From Bradyrhizobium sp. CCGB12 (GTDB taxonomy: Bacteria; Pseudomonadota; Alphaproteobacteria; Rhizobiales; Xanthobacteraceae), in the NCBI RefSeq assembly GCF_024199845.1, contig NZ_JANADO010000001.1:1674001-1738000 (forward strand): 64,000 nucleotides of DNA, given 5' to 3'. Of the stretch, positions 20,044 through 29,095 are shown one piece after another. The position numbers and the translations under genes were made by a program. Position 1 is the first letter of the stretch. Every line of letters begins with the position of its first letter. Under the pieces are notes generated by a model. The model was not told where the DNA came from. It searched no databases and was given only the letters and a program-made list of their open reading frames with translations.

Positions 20044-20289
20044 TCAGGCCACCTTGTCCTTCAGCACGCATTCCGGCGGGCGGGCTTCGCCAGCCTTCAG
20101 GTCGGCCGCGAAGCGGTACAGCGTCGAGCAATAGGGGCAGATGATCTCGTTGTCGTTGCCGAGGTCGAGGAAGACGTGCGGATGATCGAACGGAGGATTG
20201 GCGCCCACGCACATGAACTCTTGCGAGCCGATCTCGATGACGGGAACACCGGCATCGTTATGGAAGTGCGGGACGACATGGTCGGACAT
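20044..20289 (-). CDS. Zinc-finger (zf-CHCC) protein
   Basis: An 81-residue protein with FMCVGANPPFDHPHVFLDLG and then IICPYCSTLYRF, the Cys-His-Cys-x2-Cys arrangement of the zf-CHCC domain, which is related to the mitochondrial complex I subunit NDUFS6. Small alphaproteobacterial members of this family are common and are thought to be associated with respiratory complex I. Length is normal. It lies directly upstream of the FAD monooxygenase gene. Confidence 0.88.
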   Translation of the reverse strand: MSDHVVPHFHNDAGVPVIEIGSQEFMCVGANPPFDHPHVFLDLGNDNEIICPYCSTLYRFAADLKAGEARPPECVLKDKVA

Positions 20290-20597
20290 CGTAGTTCATC
20301 CTGGAGTGGCAATGGCGGCAGACACAATCAAGAACTGACGCGGCATCTTTAAGGCGCCGCGGACCATACTGTCGGGTGCAGATGATTGCTAGTCCAGCGG
20401 AACCGAAAAGGTCTGCAATTGCCCCATGCTCATTTGCTCGTGCAAATTCGACACAATCTTGCGGCTTGAGAGAAGCCCTTCTTTCGTCGGGGACGTTGTG
20501 TCGCAATTTTGGCGTACTATGTGTGTGGACGAGAGAAATTGGGACGAAAGACGAATTATCGGCCGCAAGCGATCCCAGGGGCATCCAGGCTTTCCAC

Positions 20598-21734
20598 ATG
20601 AAGTGGTTGCGAATCATCACAGCGTTGACCGGTGTCGCGGCATGCAGCTTCATGCTCGCGCAGGTAGCACCGCAGGCCCGCGAGGCCGGTGCGATCCTGG
20701 CCGCGCAGGGCGATCCGGCCGTGCTCTCCGAGCTCAAGCTCGACGCGCTGCTGCGGCAGAACGATCGCTTGGTTCAGGACAACATCGAGGCCGCACTCAC
20801 CGCTGGTGATGCCGACCTCGCCGACAGTTTCGTCGCGCTCGCGCGTGATCGCAACATTGCGCTGCCGGACGACCTCCTCAATCGCGTCAGCGATGCGGTC
20901 AAGGCCGAGAATTCCACCTCCCATTTCGCCAAGCGATTTGCCACGGGTCTCGTCACCGGCAATGCCGACGACGTCGCGAGCCTGTCGGGAACGGTGGCCG
21001 GCGATCTCTTCGTGTTCGGCGACATCAGGGACGTCGTCCGGGAGGGCAAGCACCTCGCCATGGGCGAGGATACCGACCGCCTCGTGCTGGGGCTTGCTGC
21101 GGCGGGCCTTGCGGTGACCGCGGCAACCTATGTCTCTGTCGGTGGTGCGGCGCCGGTGCGCGCCGGGCTGACGCTGGTGAAGGACGCGCGCAAGGTGGGG
21201 CGGCTCGGCGAGGGGCTTGCCGCATGGGCCGGCCGCTCCGCGCGCGAGGTCGTCGACACGCCGATGCTTCAAAACGCGGTCGCCAAGGGTTCAGTGCTCC
21301 GGCCGGGCGAGACCGTCAGCGCGATCAAGGCTGCGTTCCGGGCCGAAAAGGCCGGCGCGCTGGTTCGGCTCGGCAAGGACGTGACACGCGTCGCCGAAAA
21401 GACCGGCACGCGCGGGGCGATGGACACGTTGCGGATCGCTGAAGGTCCCAAGGACGTCGCGCGCGCAGCCCGCCTCGCGGCAGCGCAGGGCGGCAAGACC
21501 CGCGCCATCATGAAGCTGCTTGGCCGCGGCGCGCTGCTCCTCATCGGCGGCGCGTTCGATCTGACGCTCTGGCTGTTCGGTGCGGCACTGACGCTGTTCG
21601 GGCTGTTGTCCTCGATCAAGGCCACCACCGAGCGCCTGACCCAGGCCTGGTGCGATCGCAGGCGCGCGCGGCGGCTCCGCCGGGCGCAAATCGCCGCCGA
21701 GGCCGCTCTGGCGGATGCAGCCGTCAGGGCCTAA
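20598..21734 (+). CDS. Uncharacterised membrane-associated protein
   Basis: A 378-residue protein starting MKWLRIITALTGVAACSFML, a single N-terminal membrane segment or uncleaved signal. The middle (residues about 20-130) is acidic and helical, followed by a hydrophobic stretch LGLAAAGLAVTAATYVSVGGA, an amphipathic basic region, and a second hydrophobic pair GRGALLLIGGAFDLTLWLFG with ALTLFGLLSSI near residues 315-345. It ends in a basic tail CDRRRARRLRR. I do not recognise the family. The open frame reaches back to 20376, but the membrane start at 20598 is the natural N-terminus. It stands alone. Confidence 0.72.
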   Translation: MKWLRIITALTGVAACSFMLAQVAPQAREAGAILAAQGDPAVLSELKLDALLRQNDRLVQDNIEAALTAGDADLADSFVALARDRNIALPDDLLNRVSDAVKAENSTSHFAKRFATGLVTGNADDVASLSGTVAGDLFVFGDIRDVVREGKHLAMGEDTDRLVLGLAAAGLAVTAATYVSVGGAAPVRAGLTLVKDARKVGRLGEGLAAWAGRSAREVVDTPMLQNAVAKGSVLRPGETVSAIKAAFRAEKAGALVRLGKDVTRVAEKTGTRGAMDTLRIAEGPKDVARAARLAAAQGGKTRAIMKLLGRGALLLIGGAFDLTLWLFGAALTLFGLLSSIKATTERLTQAWCDRRRARRLRRAQIAAEAALADAAVRA

Positions 21735-21776
21735 AGCGCGATGAAATCGAGATAATCCGGCGCTTCAGGCCATTGT

Positions 21777-21857
21777 TTGAGCATGATCTCCGCGCAAACG
21801 CGTTGCGCGTTTCTCGCGCGGAAAAACCGCTGCACACTTTTCCGGATCATGCTCTAA
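21777..21857. repeat. Palindromic intergenic repeat, TTGAGCATGATC...GATCATGCTCTAA type
   Basis: TTGAGCATGATC and GATCATGCTCTAA are complementary outer arms separated by about 57 bases. Inside is a second dyad, CGCGCAAACGCGTTGCGCG. This is yet another family of short palindromic repeats in the window; it lies 40 bases after one gene and 34 before the next. Confidence 0.75.
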
Positions 21858-21891
21858 GATCGACTTGTCCCCCTCAAGATCTGCGGAACTG

Positions 21892-22650
21892 ATGATGCCG
21901 AGCTTCCACAACGGCGCCGTTGAAATTGCCTATCTCGACGAAGGCGAGGGCGATCCGATCATTCTCGTGCACGGCTTTGCCTCCAGCAAGAACGTGAACT
22001 GGGTCTATCCGACCTGGGTCTCGGAACTGCGCAAGAGCGGCCGCCGCGTCATCGCGCTCGACAATCGCGGCCACGGCGAGAGTGCGAAGCTCTACGAGCC
22101 CCAGCAGTACTCGATCCCGGTCATGGCCGGCGACGTGCTCGCGCTGATGGATCATCTCGCCATCCCGCAGGCCGACATCATGGGCTATTCGATGGGTGGG
22201 CGGATGGCGGCGTGGCTCGCGCTCAACGAGCCGCAGCGCCTGCGCTCGGCGATCCTCGGCGGCATCGGCATCGGCGGCCTGATCGAGGGCACCGGCCCTG
22301 GCGAGAACGTCGCGAAGGCGCTGGAGGCGCCCTCGCTGGACGACGTCACCGATCCCGTGGGGCGCACCTTTCGTGCCTTCGCCGATCAGACCCGCTCGGA
22401 CCGCCGCGCGCTCGCCGCCTGCCTGCGCGGCACGCGGGAGCTCATGACGAGGGCGGAGGCGGCACGCATCGACGTGTCCGTGCTGATCGCGGTCGGCACC
22501 GCCGACGATGTCGCGGGCTCAGCGAGCGCACTCGGCGCCATCATTCCGGGCGCGCAGGTGCTCGACATCCCCGGCCGCGATCACATGCGGGCGGTCGGCG
22601 ACAAGGTCTACAAATCAGGCGTGCTCGATTTCCTCTCACGCCGCGGCTGA
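21892..22650 (+). CDS. Alpha/beta hydrolase
   Basis: A 252-residue soluble hydrolase of the alpha/beta fold. It shows the oxyanion-hole block IILVHGFASSKN, the strand-4 block VIALDNRGHGES, the nucleophile elbow GYSMGG, and a C-terminal GRDHMRAV with the catalytic His; an Asp in VGTADDVAG is the likely third residue. Such proteins hydrolyse esters, lactones or related bonds; the substrate is unknown. ATG codons at 21892 and 21895 are both possible. The 3' end overlaps the end of the convergent membrane-protein gene by 15 bases. Confidence 0.87.
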   Translation: MMPSFHNGAVEIAYLDEGEGDPIILVHGFASSKNVNWVYPTWVSELRKSGRRVIALDNRGHGESAKLYEPQQYSIPVMAGDVLALMDHLAIPQADIMGYSMGGRMAAWLALNEPQRLRSAILGGIGIGGLIEGTGPGENVAKALEAPSLDDVTDPVGRTFRAFADQTRSDRRALAACLRGTRELMTRAEAARIDVSVLIAVGTADDVAGSASALGAIIPGAQVLDIPGRDHMRAVGDKVYKSGVLDFLSRRG

Positions 22651-24009
22651 GGTCTCGTCCGCCGCGTCGTCGCCGATAGCACGAAACAGGGCCGTCAGCA
22701 CCACGAAGGTCGCGACCCATACCATCCGCGCGCCATAGCGGTCATGTGGACCCGAGATCACGCCGCAGATGAAGGCGTTGCCGAGCAGCGCCAGCGTCAC
22801 GGTTGCCGCCAGCAGCGTCAGATCGTCGAGCCGGCGCTTGGCGAGCGCATGCATGAGCAGCCCGACAAGCGCCGCCATCGAGGCCAGCGCGACCGGGACA
22901 TGCAGCCAGTTGACGTCGTCGAAATTGACGGCCCAGTGCTGTTGTCGCGCCGCGCGCATCGGCGCGACTTGCGAAGGTATGTAACGTTCGATGATGCCGT
23001 AGGTGTGCGGGATCCAGCCTTTGGTGCCTTCGCCGGTCGCGACATGCAGCAATTGCTGGCCCATTGCCCGCAGCGCCGCGCCGGCTTGCAAGGCCGGATA
23101 GTCGGCGAGCGAATGCACGACGATGTAGCCCATCTCGCCGTTCATGCCTTCGAAGCGGCCGAGCGTGTTGAACATGCTCTTGCCCCACAGAAACTCGTCG
23201 GCGCTCGCCGGCAGCTCGTTGCGATACGGGCAGAGCTTGTAGTGTTCGCGTGGACAATGGTCGTTGAGATAGCGCGCAACGATGCCGTCCTGCATCATGC
23301 GGCCGAAGGCGACCCCATAGCCGCCGGGCGTCCAGGCCCATTGCCCCGACAGCGCATGGTTTGCCGACACCAGCATCAGGCCGCCCACGACGATGGTGAG
23401 GCTCGCCTGCGCCAATCCCGCCAGCGGAAGGCGAGGTCCGAGCAGCGGCCGCGCCATCCAGCCGGCGGCGCACAGGCCGAGCAGCACGCCGAGCGTCGCG
23501 CTGTGGGTCGCGGCGGCAAAGGCGGTGAAGACGAACAGCGCGATTTTCTCGAGCACCGAGGTGCGGCGTCCCCCGATCACCAGCAGGAACAGCGACAGCA
23601 CCGACAGCCCAGCAAAGATGTCGGTGAGCAGCATGCTCGCCAGCCAGGGCAGGGCGGTCGACAGGATCAGGAGCAGGCTGATTGCGACGAAGCGGAAGGT
23701 CTGCATCAGGCCGAGCACGCGCAGGCTGAGCTGCAACAGCCACAGCGTCGCCAGCGACTGGACCGCGAGGTTGATCCAGAAGCCAAAACCCTCGCCATAG
23801 TGCAGGTAGAGGCCGAACACGGTGGAGCGGCTCGGCACGAGATAGCCTTCGTACCAGCGCGCCAGATAGCCGCCGGTATCCCATTGCAACAACGGATAGC
23901 CGTTCCAGAACGCCGGCGCGATCATCAGCAGGGGCAGGGCCATTGCGGCCAGCCGCAGCCAGAGCGTATCAGCGGCGCGCGCGCGCAGTTGGTCGGTGGT
24001 GATGCTCAA
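22636..24009 (-). CDS. Multi-pass membrane protein of unknown function
   Basis: About 457 residues with roughly ten hydrophobic segments. Near the start is YPLLQWDTGGYLARWYEG, an acidic first loop that recalls GT-C-type glycosyltransferases, and SGPHDRYGARMVW lies in a late loop. A region around residues 220-290 contains a Cys pair (HCPREHYKLCPYR) in a large loop, probably periplasmic. The start is uncertain: the frame is open to 24195, and I favour TTG 24009 with GGGGGC upstream because the first membrane segment begins shortly after; GTG 24066 is another choice. No operon partners. Confidence 0.62.
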   Translation of the reverse strand: MSITTDQLRARAADTLWLRLAAMALPLLMIAPAFWNGYPLLQWDTGGYLARWYEGYLVPSRSTVFGLYLHYGEGFGFWINLAVQSLATLWLLQLSLRVLGLMQTFRFVAISLLLILSTALPWLASMLLTDIFAGLSVLSLFLLVIGGRRTSVLEKIALFVFTAFAAATHSATLGVLLGLCAAGWMARPLLGPRLPLAGLAQASLTIVVGGLMLVSANHALSGQWAWTPGGYGVAFGRMMQDGIVARYLNDHCPREHYKLCPYRNELPASADEFLWGKSMFNTLGRFEGMNGEMGYIVVHSLADYPALQAGAALRAMGQQLLHVATGEGTKGWIPHTYGIIERYIPSQVAPMRAARQQHWAVNFDDVNWLHVPVALASMAALVGLLMHALAKRRLDDLTLLAATVTLALLGNAFICGVISGPHDRYGARMVWVATFVVLTALFRAIGDDAADETSAAA

Positions 24010-24285
24010 ATCTGCTGTGCCCCCGTTCGGATCATGCCCGCAATAACGCTTGGGGGGAGAATTCACCAATAGTTTGACGTGGCCCGGCTTGAATTTGGCA
24101 AAACTCTGACCACCTTGAGCCGACCTTGCCGCTTGGGGCGTCAGAAGAAAGTCTTGCGTATCAATGCTTTGGCTCGCTTTCGTGAGGCAAGGCACTGTTC
24201 ACTCTCAGGCAAGCCCGTCGGGACTTTGTCGCCTAGACTGTGCTATAGGACCAACAAGACGAGCCAATTCGAAAGAGCAGATTCC

Positions 24286-25110
24286 ATGGCAGTGCATCAG
24301 GTCAATCCGGGAGGAAAGCTCGCATCGCTCGATCCGATCTGGGACCGGATCCGGGGCGAAGCGGAGGACATTGTCCATCGCGAGCCGGAGCTTGCGACCT
24401 TCATCTATTCGATGGTGCTGCATCACAGCCGCCTCGAGGATTCCGTGATTCACCGTCTCGCCGACCGGCTCGATCATTCCGCGCTGTCGGGCGATCTGGT
24501 GCGGCAGACCTATGACGAGGCACTCCGCGACGATCCCGATCTCGGCAACGCCTTCCGCGCCGATCTCGTCGCCGTCTACGACCGCGATCCCGCGACGTCG
24601 CGCTTCATCGATCCCTTGCTCTACTTCAAGGGCTTCCACGCGATCCAGACCCATCGCCTCGCGCACTGGCTCTTTCTGAAGGGCCGCAAGGACTTCGCCT
24701 ATTATCTCCAGAGTCGCGCATCTGCGGTGTTCCAGACCGACATCAATCCGGCCGCGCGCATCGGACGCGGCATCTTCCTCGACCATGCCACCGGCTTCGT
24801 CTGCGGCGAGACGGCGGTGATCGAGGACGATGTTTCGATCCTGCACGGCGTCACGCTCGGCGGCACCGGCAAGGAGAACGAGGATCGTCATCCGAAGATC
24901 CGCCATGGCGTCCTGATCGGCGCCGGCGCAAAGATCCTCGGCAATATCGAGATCGGCCATTGCGCGCGCATTGCCGCAGGCTCCGTCGTGGTCAAGCCTG
25001 TCCCGCACAACGTCACGGTTGCGGGCGTGCCCGCCAAGATCGTCGGCGAAGCCGGCTGCGCCGAGCCCTCGCGCACCATGGATCAGATGATCAACGCGAT
25101 GGGACTTTGA
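24286..25110 (+). CDS. cysE: Serine O-acetyltransferase
   Basis: A 274-residue enzyme that acetylates serine with acetyl-CoA, the first step of cysteine synthesis. The N-terminal helical domain includes DPIWDRIRGEAEDI and ELATFIYSMVLHH; the C-terminal part is a left-handed beta helix with hexapeptide repeats, including DINPAARIGRGIFLDHATGF (active-site His), LHGVTLGGTG and CARIAAGSVVVKPVP. The length is that of CysE proteins of the long class. The frame is open upstream to 24079, but the conserved N-terminus starts at the ATG 24286 with GAAAGAG upstream. It is followed after 133 bases by a DUF3126 gene. Confidence 0.95.
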   Translation: MAVHQVNPGGKLASLDPIWDRIRGEAEDIVHREPELATFIYSMVLHHSRLEDSVIHRLADRLDHSALSGDLVRQTYDEALRDDPDLGNAFRADLVAVYDRDPATSRFIDPLLYFKGFHAIQTHRLAHWLFLKGRKDFAYYLQSRASAVFQTDINPAARIGRGIFLDHATGFVCGETAVIEDDVSILHGVTLGGTGKENEDRHPKIRHGVLIGAGAKILGNIEIGHCARIAAGSVVVKPVPHNVTVAGVPAKIVGEAGCAEPSRTMDQMINAMGL

Positions 25111-25243
25111 TATTCGTTTGACCGGAGCCGGGGCGGGATTTTCCGGCCCCGATCGTCCCCAATATTCTCGGGAATTCATGCTGGCGGTTCGTCGCGTCTC
25201 GTCCTAAAACCCCGCCACGTTAGATTTCGATTGGAGACTTGCC

Positions 25244-25462
25244 GTGGACGTCAAGGAAGTGAGAAAGCTCGACGCGTATCTGAAGCGCGTATTCGGCAAT
25301 CCCAAGATTCGCGTCGTGCCGCGGCCGAAGAAGGACGATTCCGCCGAGGTCTATATCGGCGAAGAGTTCATCGGCGTGCTGTTCGTCGATGACGAGGACG
25401 ACGATCGCTCGTTCCAGTTCCAGATGGCGATCCTCGAGGACGATCTCGTCGATCAGGAATAG
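25244..25462 (+). CDS. DUF3126 family protein
   Basis: A 72-residue acidic protein, starting with GTG after a GGAG ribosome-binding site, whose sequence (MDVKEVRKLDAYLKRVFG, then VYIGEEFIGVLFVDDEDDDR) is that of the small DUF3126 family, found next to cysE in many alphaproteobacteria. Its function is unknown. No membrane segment is seen. The conserved neighbourhood suggests a link to cysteine metabolism or to a general housekeeping role. Confidence 0.92.
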   Translation: MDVKEVRKLDAYLKRVFGNPKIRVVPRPKKDDSAEVYIGEEFIGVLFVDDEDDDRSFQFQMAILEDDLVDQE

Positions 25463-25553
25463 TGCCGGGTTGCGTGAAGCGGAACTTCCGCTCTCACCAA
25501 CTGATGGTTGACGCGGCGGTGCAATCGATCGCCGCTCTTCCCATATTTCTTTC

Positions 25554-26759
25554 ATGCGAACAGTGCTGATTTCCGGGGCGGGGATCGCGGGACCAACGCT
25601 CGCCTATTGGCTGAAGCGTGCCGGCTACGCGCCGACGCTGGTCGAGCGTGCACCGTCGCTTCGCAGCGGCGGATATGTCATCGACTTCTGGGGCCTCGGC
25701 TATGACATTGCCGAGCGCATGGGAATTTTGCCGGCGATTGAGCAGGCCGGCTACCATGCGCGGGAAATGCGCATCGTCGGCGATGACGGTGGGCGCGTCG
25801 CCGGCTTCGGCACCAGAGTTTTCGACGAGCTCACCGGCGGACGCTACGTCACCCTCGCGCGAAGCGACCTGTCGCGCCTGCTCTTCGAGACGGTCGGTCA
25901 CTCCACCGAGGTCATTTTTGATGATGAGATCGTCGCCCTCGAGGAAATGCCCGGGGGCGTCCGGGTTCAGCTTCGGCGCGGCGGGGAGCGTCGCTTCGAT
26001 CTCGTCGTTGGGGCTGACGGTCTCCACTCGACCGTGCGGCGCCTGGCGTTCGGACCGCAGCAGGCTTTGGAAAGACATCTCGGCTACGGCGTCGCTGCGT
26101 TCGAAGCGCGCAGTTATCCCCGACGCGACGACGACGTGTATCTGATGTACGGGCAGCCCGGTCGCATGATCGGGCGTTTCTCGCTGCACGACGATCGCAC
26201 GCTGTTCGTCTGCATTTTCGCTGACGGCACCGCGCGATGGCCTGCCACGCTGGCCGAGCAGAAGGCGCAGCTGCGCGAGGTCTATCGCTGTGCGCGCTGG
26301 GAGTGGACGGCGATCCTTCACGAACTCGATCGCACCAATGAGCTGTATTTCGACCGCGTCAGCCAGATCAAAATGGACAATTGGTCACGAGGCCGCATTG
26401 CCCTGATTGGCGATGCGGCCTTCTGTGTGTCGCTGGTTGCCGGGCAGGGCTCGGCCTTGGCCATGATCTCTGCCTACGTCCTCGCCGGAGAATTGTTGCG
26501 CGCGGGTGGGCGCCACGACGAAGCCTTTCGCGCCTATGAGGCTCGTCTTCGCAACTATATCGGCGCCAAGCAGCGCGGAGCGGAGCGTTTCGCGGCGGCA
26601 TTTGCGCCGAGGACGCGACCGGGATTGTGGTTTCGAAATCAGGTCATCAGAGCCTTCTCCTTGCCGGGCGCGGCAAGATTCGTCGTCGGCCGGGACCTTG
26701 CCGACAGGCTGGATCTGCCGAGCTATCGCTGGGACAATCGCGACGCGGCAAGCGTCTGA
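25554..26759 (+). CDS. FAD-dependent monooxygenase (UbiH/TetX-like)
   Basis: A 401-residue flavoprotein. It begins with the Rossmann motif SGAGIAGPTLAYWLKRAGY, then VVGADGLHSTVRRL (DG motif) and RIALIGDAAFCVSLVAGQGS (GD motif). The early block GGYVIDFWGLGYDIAERMG is typical of the 2-polyprenyl-6-methoxyphenol hydroxylase/TetX-type group, which oxidise quinones, aromatic compounds or antibiotics. No pathway partner is adjacent: the LysR gene that follows is on the opposite strand and convergent. Substrate not predictable. Confidence 0.87.
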   Translation: MRTVLISGAGIAGPTLAYWLKRAGYAPTLVERAPSLRSGGYVIDFWGLGYDIAERMGILPAIEQAGYHAREMRIVGDDGGRVAGFGTRVFDELTGGRYVTLARSDLSRLLFETVGHSTEVIFDDEIVALEEMPGGVRVQLRRGGERRFDLVVGADGLHSTVRRLAFGPQQALERHLGYGVAAFEARSYPRRDDDVYLMYGQPGRMIGRFSLHDDRTLFVCIFADGTARWPATLAEQKAQLREVYRCARWEWTAILHELDRTNELYFDRVSQIKMDNWSRGRIALIGDAAFCVSLVAGQGSALAMISAYVLAGELLRAGGRHDEAFRAYEARLRNYIGAKQRGAERFAAAFAPRTRPGLWFRNQVIRAFSLPGAARFVVGRDLADRLDLPSYRWDNRDAASV

Positions 26760-26777
26760 ACTGTCCGCCTCGAGGCT

Positions 26778-26925
26778 CTACATCTTCACAAGAATGCGCA
26801 GCCGTGCGGTGGCATCCGCGAGGGTCACGCCTTGCGCATCGATGAGCTTTGCTTGCACGCAAGCGAGGTGCAGGGCCTGGCCGCGCAGCCCGCGCAATTG
26901 CACCGTCAGCGCTGAGCCGTCATCG
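26778..26925 (-). pseudogene. Possible thioesterase C-terminal remnant
   Basis: On the minus strand the frame ending at the TAG 26780-26778 reads SALTVQLRGLRGQALHLACV and then QAKLIDAQGVTLADATARLRIL. The D-A-Q-G-x-x-x-A-x-A-T-A-x-x-R-I-L pattern is that of the last strands of hotdog-fold (PaaI-type) thioesterases. No start or upstream catalytic region is present: upstream the frame runs into the LysR gene, which is read in a different frame. I take it as the tail of a decayed gene, with modest certainty. Confidence 0.35.
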
Positions 26926-27814
26926 ACGTCGCCACGGCTCGAAGCTCGTCGACGAATTCGGCGATCGCCGGATTGCGCCTTTCACCGGTGCGAAACGCCA
27001 CGAATATCCGCCGTGTGATGATCGGCCGGATCTCCTTGAGGCGCAAACTGCCGATATGATCACGCCCGCGTAGCCCCGGATTGATCGAGACAGAGCAGCC
27101 CGCCTCGACCATCGCCCTGACCACTTCAAAACTGTGGCAGCGGGCGTTGACCATGGGATCGAAGCCGGCATTGCGGCAAGCGCCGACGATCACGTCCGAA
27201 TAGGTGGCGGACGTCGTGTCGAGAACCCATCGCTCCGTGGCAAGCTCGGGCAAGGTGAGATGAGGCCGCTCAGCCAGTGGATGGTCGCGCGGCAGCATGA
27301 CGTGAAGGTGGTCGTCCAGAAGATGCAGCATCTCGACCTGCGTCTCCGAGAGGCTCGCCGACGTGGTCAAGTCGTCGACAATCGCGACATCCGTCTGCCA
27401 CGCGCGCAGGGCGGCCAGGCTGTCGTCGGGCTCCAGCTCCTCGAATATCGTCGCCAGATCGGGGAAGCGAGCCGACATCGCGCGGATCGTCGGCGGAATG
27501 AGAGATGCGGCGACGGAGGGAAATGCCGAGACGCGCAATTCGCCGGCGACGGTCTTCTTCAGCTCCGCAAGGTCGGTCTTCGCTTCCTCCAGGATGCCGA
27601 TGACCCGCCCGGCATGGTCCACCAGTCGCTGCCCGGCCGGCGTCAGCCGTACGCCGCGGCCTCTGCGTTCCACCAGTTCAACCCCGGTCTCGTCCTCGAG
27701 CTGTGCGATTTGCTGCGAAACGGCCGACGGAGAGATCAGCAAGGCTTCGGCCACCGCTGCCATTGTTTTTCGCAGCGAAAGCTCACGAAGCGTGCGGAGT
27801 CGGGCGAAATCCAT
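26906..27814 (-). CDS. LysR family transcriptional regulator
   Basis: A 302-residue regulator with an N-terminal winged helix-turn-helix (LRTLRELSLRKTMAAVAEAL, then SPSAVSQQIAQLEDETGVEL) and the LysR substrate-binding domain from about residue 90. Its gene is divergent from the amino-acid ABC operon starting at 28014, the usual arrangement for a LysR activator and its target. The 200-base gap between them includes an AT-rich stretch with TTAATTAA at 27877 and GCAAAA/TTTTGC arms at 27871 and 27899, a plausible binding region. The inducer is likely an amino acid or related compound (inference). Confidence 0.93.
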   Translation of the reverse strand: MDFARLRTLRELSLRKTMAAVAEALLISPSAVSQQIAQLEDETGVELVERRGRGVRLTPAGQRLVDHAGRVIGILEEAKTDLAELKKTVAGELRVSAFPSVAASLIPPTIRAMSARFPDLATIFEELEPDDSLAALRAWQTDVAIVDDLTTSASLSETQVEMLHLLDDHLHVMLPRDHPLAERPHLTLPELATERWVLDTTSATYSDVIVGACRNAGFDPMVNARCHSFEVVRAMVEAGCSVSINPGLRGRDHIGSLRLKEIRPIITRRIFVAFRTGERRNPAIAEFVDELRAVATSMTAQR

Positions 27815-28013
27815 CCGTTAGCTCCAACAAATCCCCAGAAGACAACCATGCACATCTTCTAATGTATATCGCAAAATTAATTAAGTAGACCAGAATTGTT
27901 TTGCGCCTGTAGCCTTCATTCCCAGAGCAGTTCGGGCCCCCTTACAAGAGGAGCAGATCCCAAGCCCGGCTGAGATGCGTCTGTCGACGACAACAGGGAG
28001 AGAGGATTCTCGG

Positions 28014-29042
28014 ATGGCTCGTTCCAAATTTCTGGTCGCTGCGCTCGCTGCGGCATCGCTGTGGACATCAGGCGCATCCGCCACCGTCCTCGACAACGTC
28101 AAGCAGCGCGGCGTCCTGAATTGCGGCACCGACAACACGGCCCCTGGCTTCGGCTACCTCAACACCAAGACCGGCAAGATCGAAGGGCTCGATGCCGATT
28201 TCTGCCGCGCCATGGCGGCGGCGGTTCTCGGCGACGCAAGCAAGGTCAATTTCGTCATCGTCACCGACAAGAGCCGCTTCAACGCCTTGCAGACCGGACA
28301 GGCCGACGTCGTCTTTGCACATACGACCGTCAAGCCCGTGCGCGAATCCGCGATCGGTATCGATTTTCTGCCGATCCATTTCTACGACGGCACCGGCATG
28401 ATGGTGAAGTCGGCGTCCGGTGTGAAATCCGTTGCGGAATTGGACGGCGCGACGATCTGCACGACGCAGGGCTCCGGCACCGAAGCCACGCTCGCCGCCT
28501 TCGTCCGCGTGCGCGGTTTCAAGACGACCAAGGTTCTCACCTTCGAAAATCTCGAGAAGCTGTTTGGTGCGCTTCAGAGCGATCGCTGCAACGCGATGTC
28601 GACGGACAAATCTGCGCTTGCGGCTTGGCGCGGCAACTCGCCCAAGCCGGACGACTTCACCATCCTGCCCGAGACCCTCAACAAGTCGCCGTTCGCCGGG
28701 TTCGTCATCGCCAACGATTCCAGGTGGCGCAACCTCTTGCGCTGGGCCACGTTCGCGCTGTTCCAGGCGGAGGAATGGGACATCACGACAGCCAATCTTG
28801 CCGACAGGATGAAGGACGAGAGCGCGTTCGTGCAGAAATTCCTCGGCGTGAAAGACGGCTTTGGCAAGGATTTTGGTGTCGCCGACGATTTCGTCGCCAG
28901 CATGATCAAGTCCGTCGGCAATTACGGCGAGATCTACGACCGCAATCTCGGATCTAAGACGCCTTACTTCATCGATCGTGCCGGCACGCCCAACGCGATG
29001 TGGACCAAGGGCGGCGCCGAGTACTCGCCTCCGTGGAACTGA
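28014..29042 (+). CDS. Polar amino-acid ABC transporter binding protein (AapJ-like)
   Basis: A 342-residue periplasmic binding protein. The signal peptide (MARSKFLVAALAAASLW, then SGASA) is followed by VKQRGVLNCGTDNTAPGFGY, LDADFCRAMAAAVLGD and RFNALQTGQADVVFA, the conserved blocks of the AapJ group of the general L-amino-acid permease. AGGGAGAGAGG precedes the ATG at 28014. It is the first gene of a five-gene plus-strand operon with two permeases, an ATPase and an SHMT-like enzyme, and is divergent from a LysR regulator. Substrate range cannot be fixed by sequence; the enzyme at the end of the operon suggests a hydroxy-amino acid or glycine-type compound. Confidence 0.9.
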   Translation: MARSKFLVAALAAASLWTSGASATVLDNVKQRGVLNCGTDNTAPGFGYLNTKTGKIEGLDADFCRAMAAAVLGDASKVNFVIVTDKSRFNALQTGQADVVFAHTTVKPVRESAIGIDFLPIHFYDGTGMMVKSASGVKSVAELDGATICTTQGSGTEATLAAFVRVRGFKTTKVLTFENLEKLFGALQSDRCNAMSTDKSALAAWRGNSPKPDDFTILPETLNKSPFAGFVIANDSRWRNLLRWATFALFQAEEWDITTANLADRMKDESAFVQKFLGVKDGFGKDFGVADDFVASMIKSVGNYGEIYDRNLGSKTPYFIDRAGTPNAMWTKGGAEYSPPWN

Positions 29043-29095
29043 GCCACATGGTCAGGGGCGAGCCGAATGGCTCGCCTCGATCCCGGGAGGGCGTC

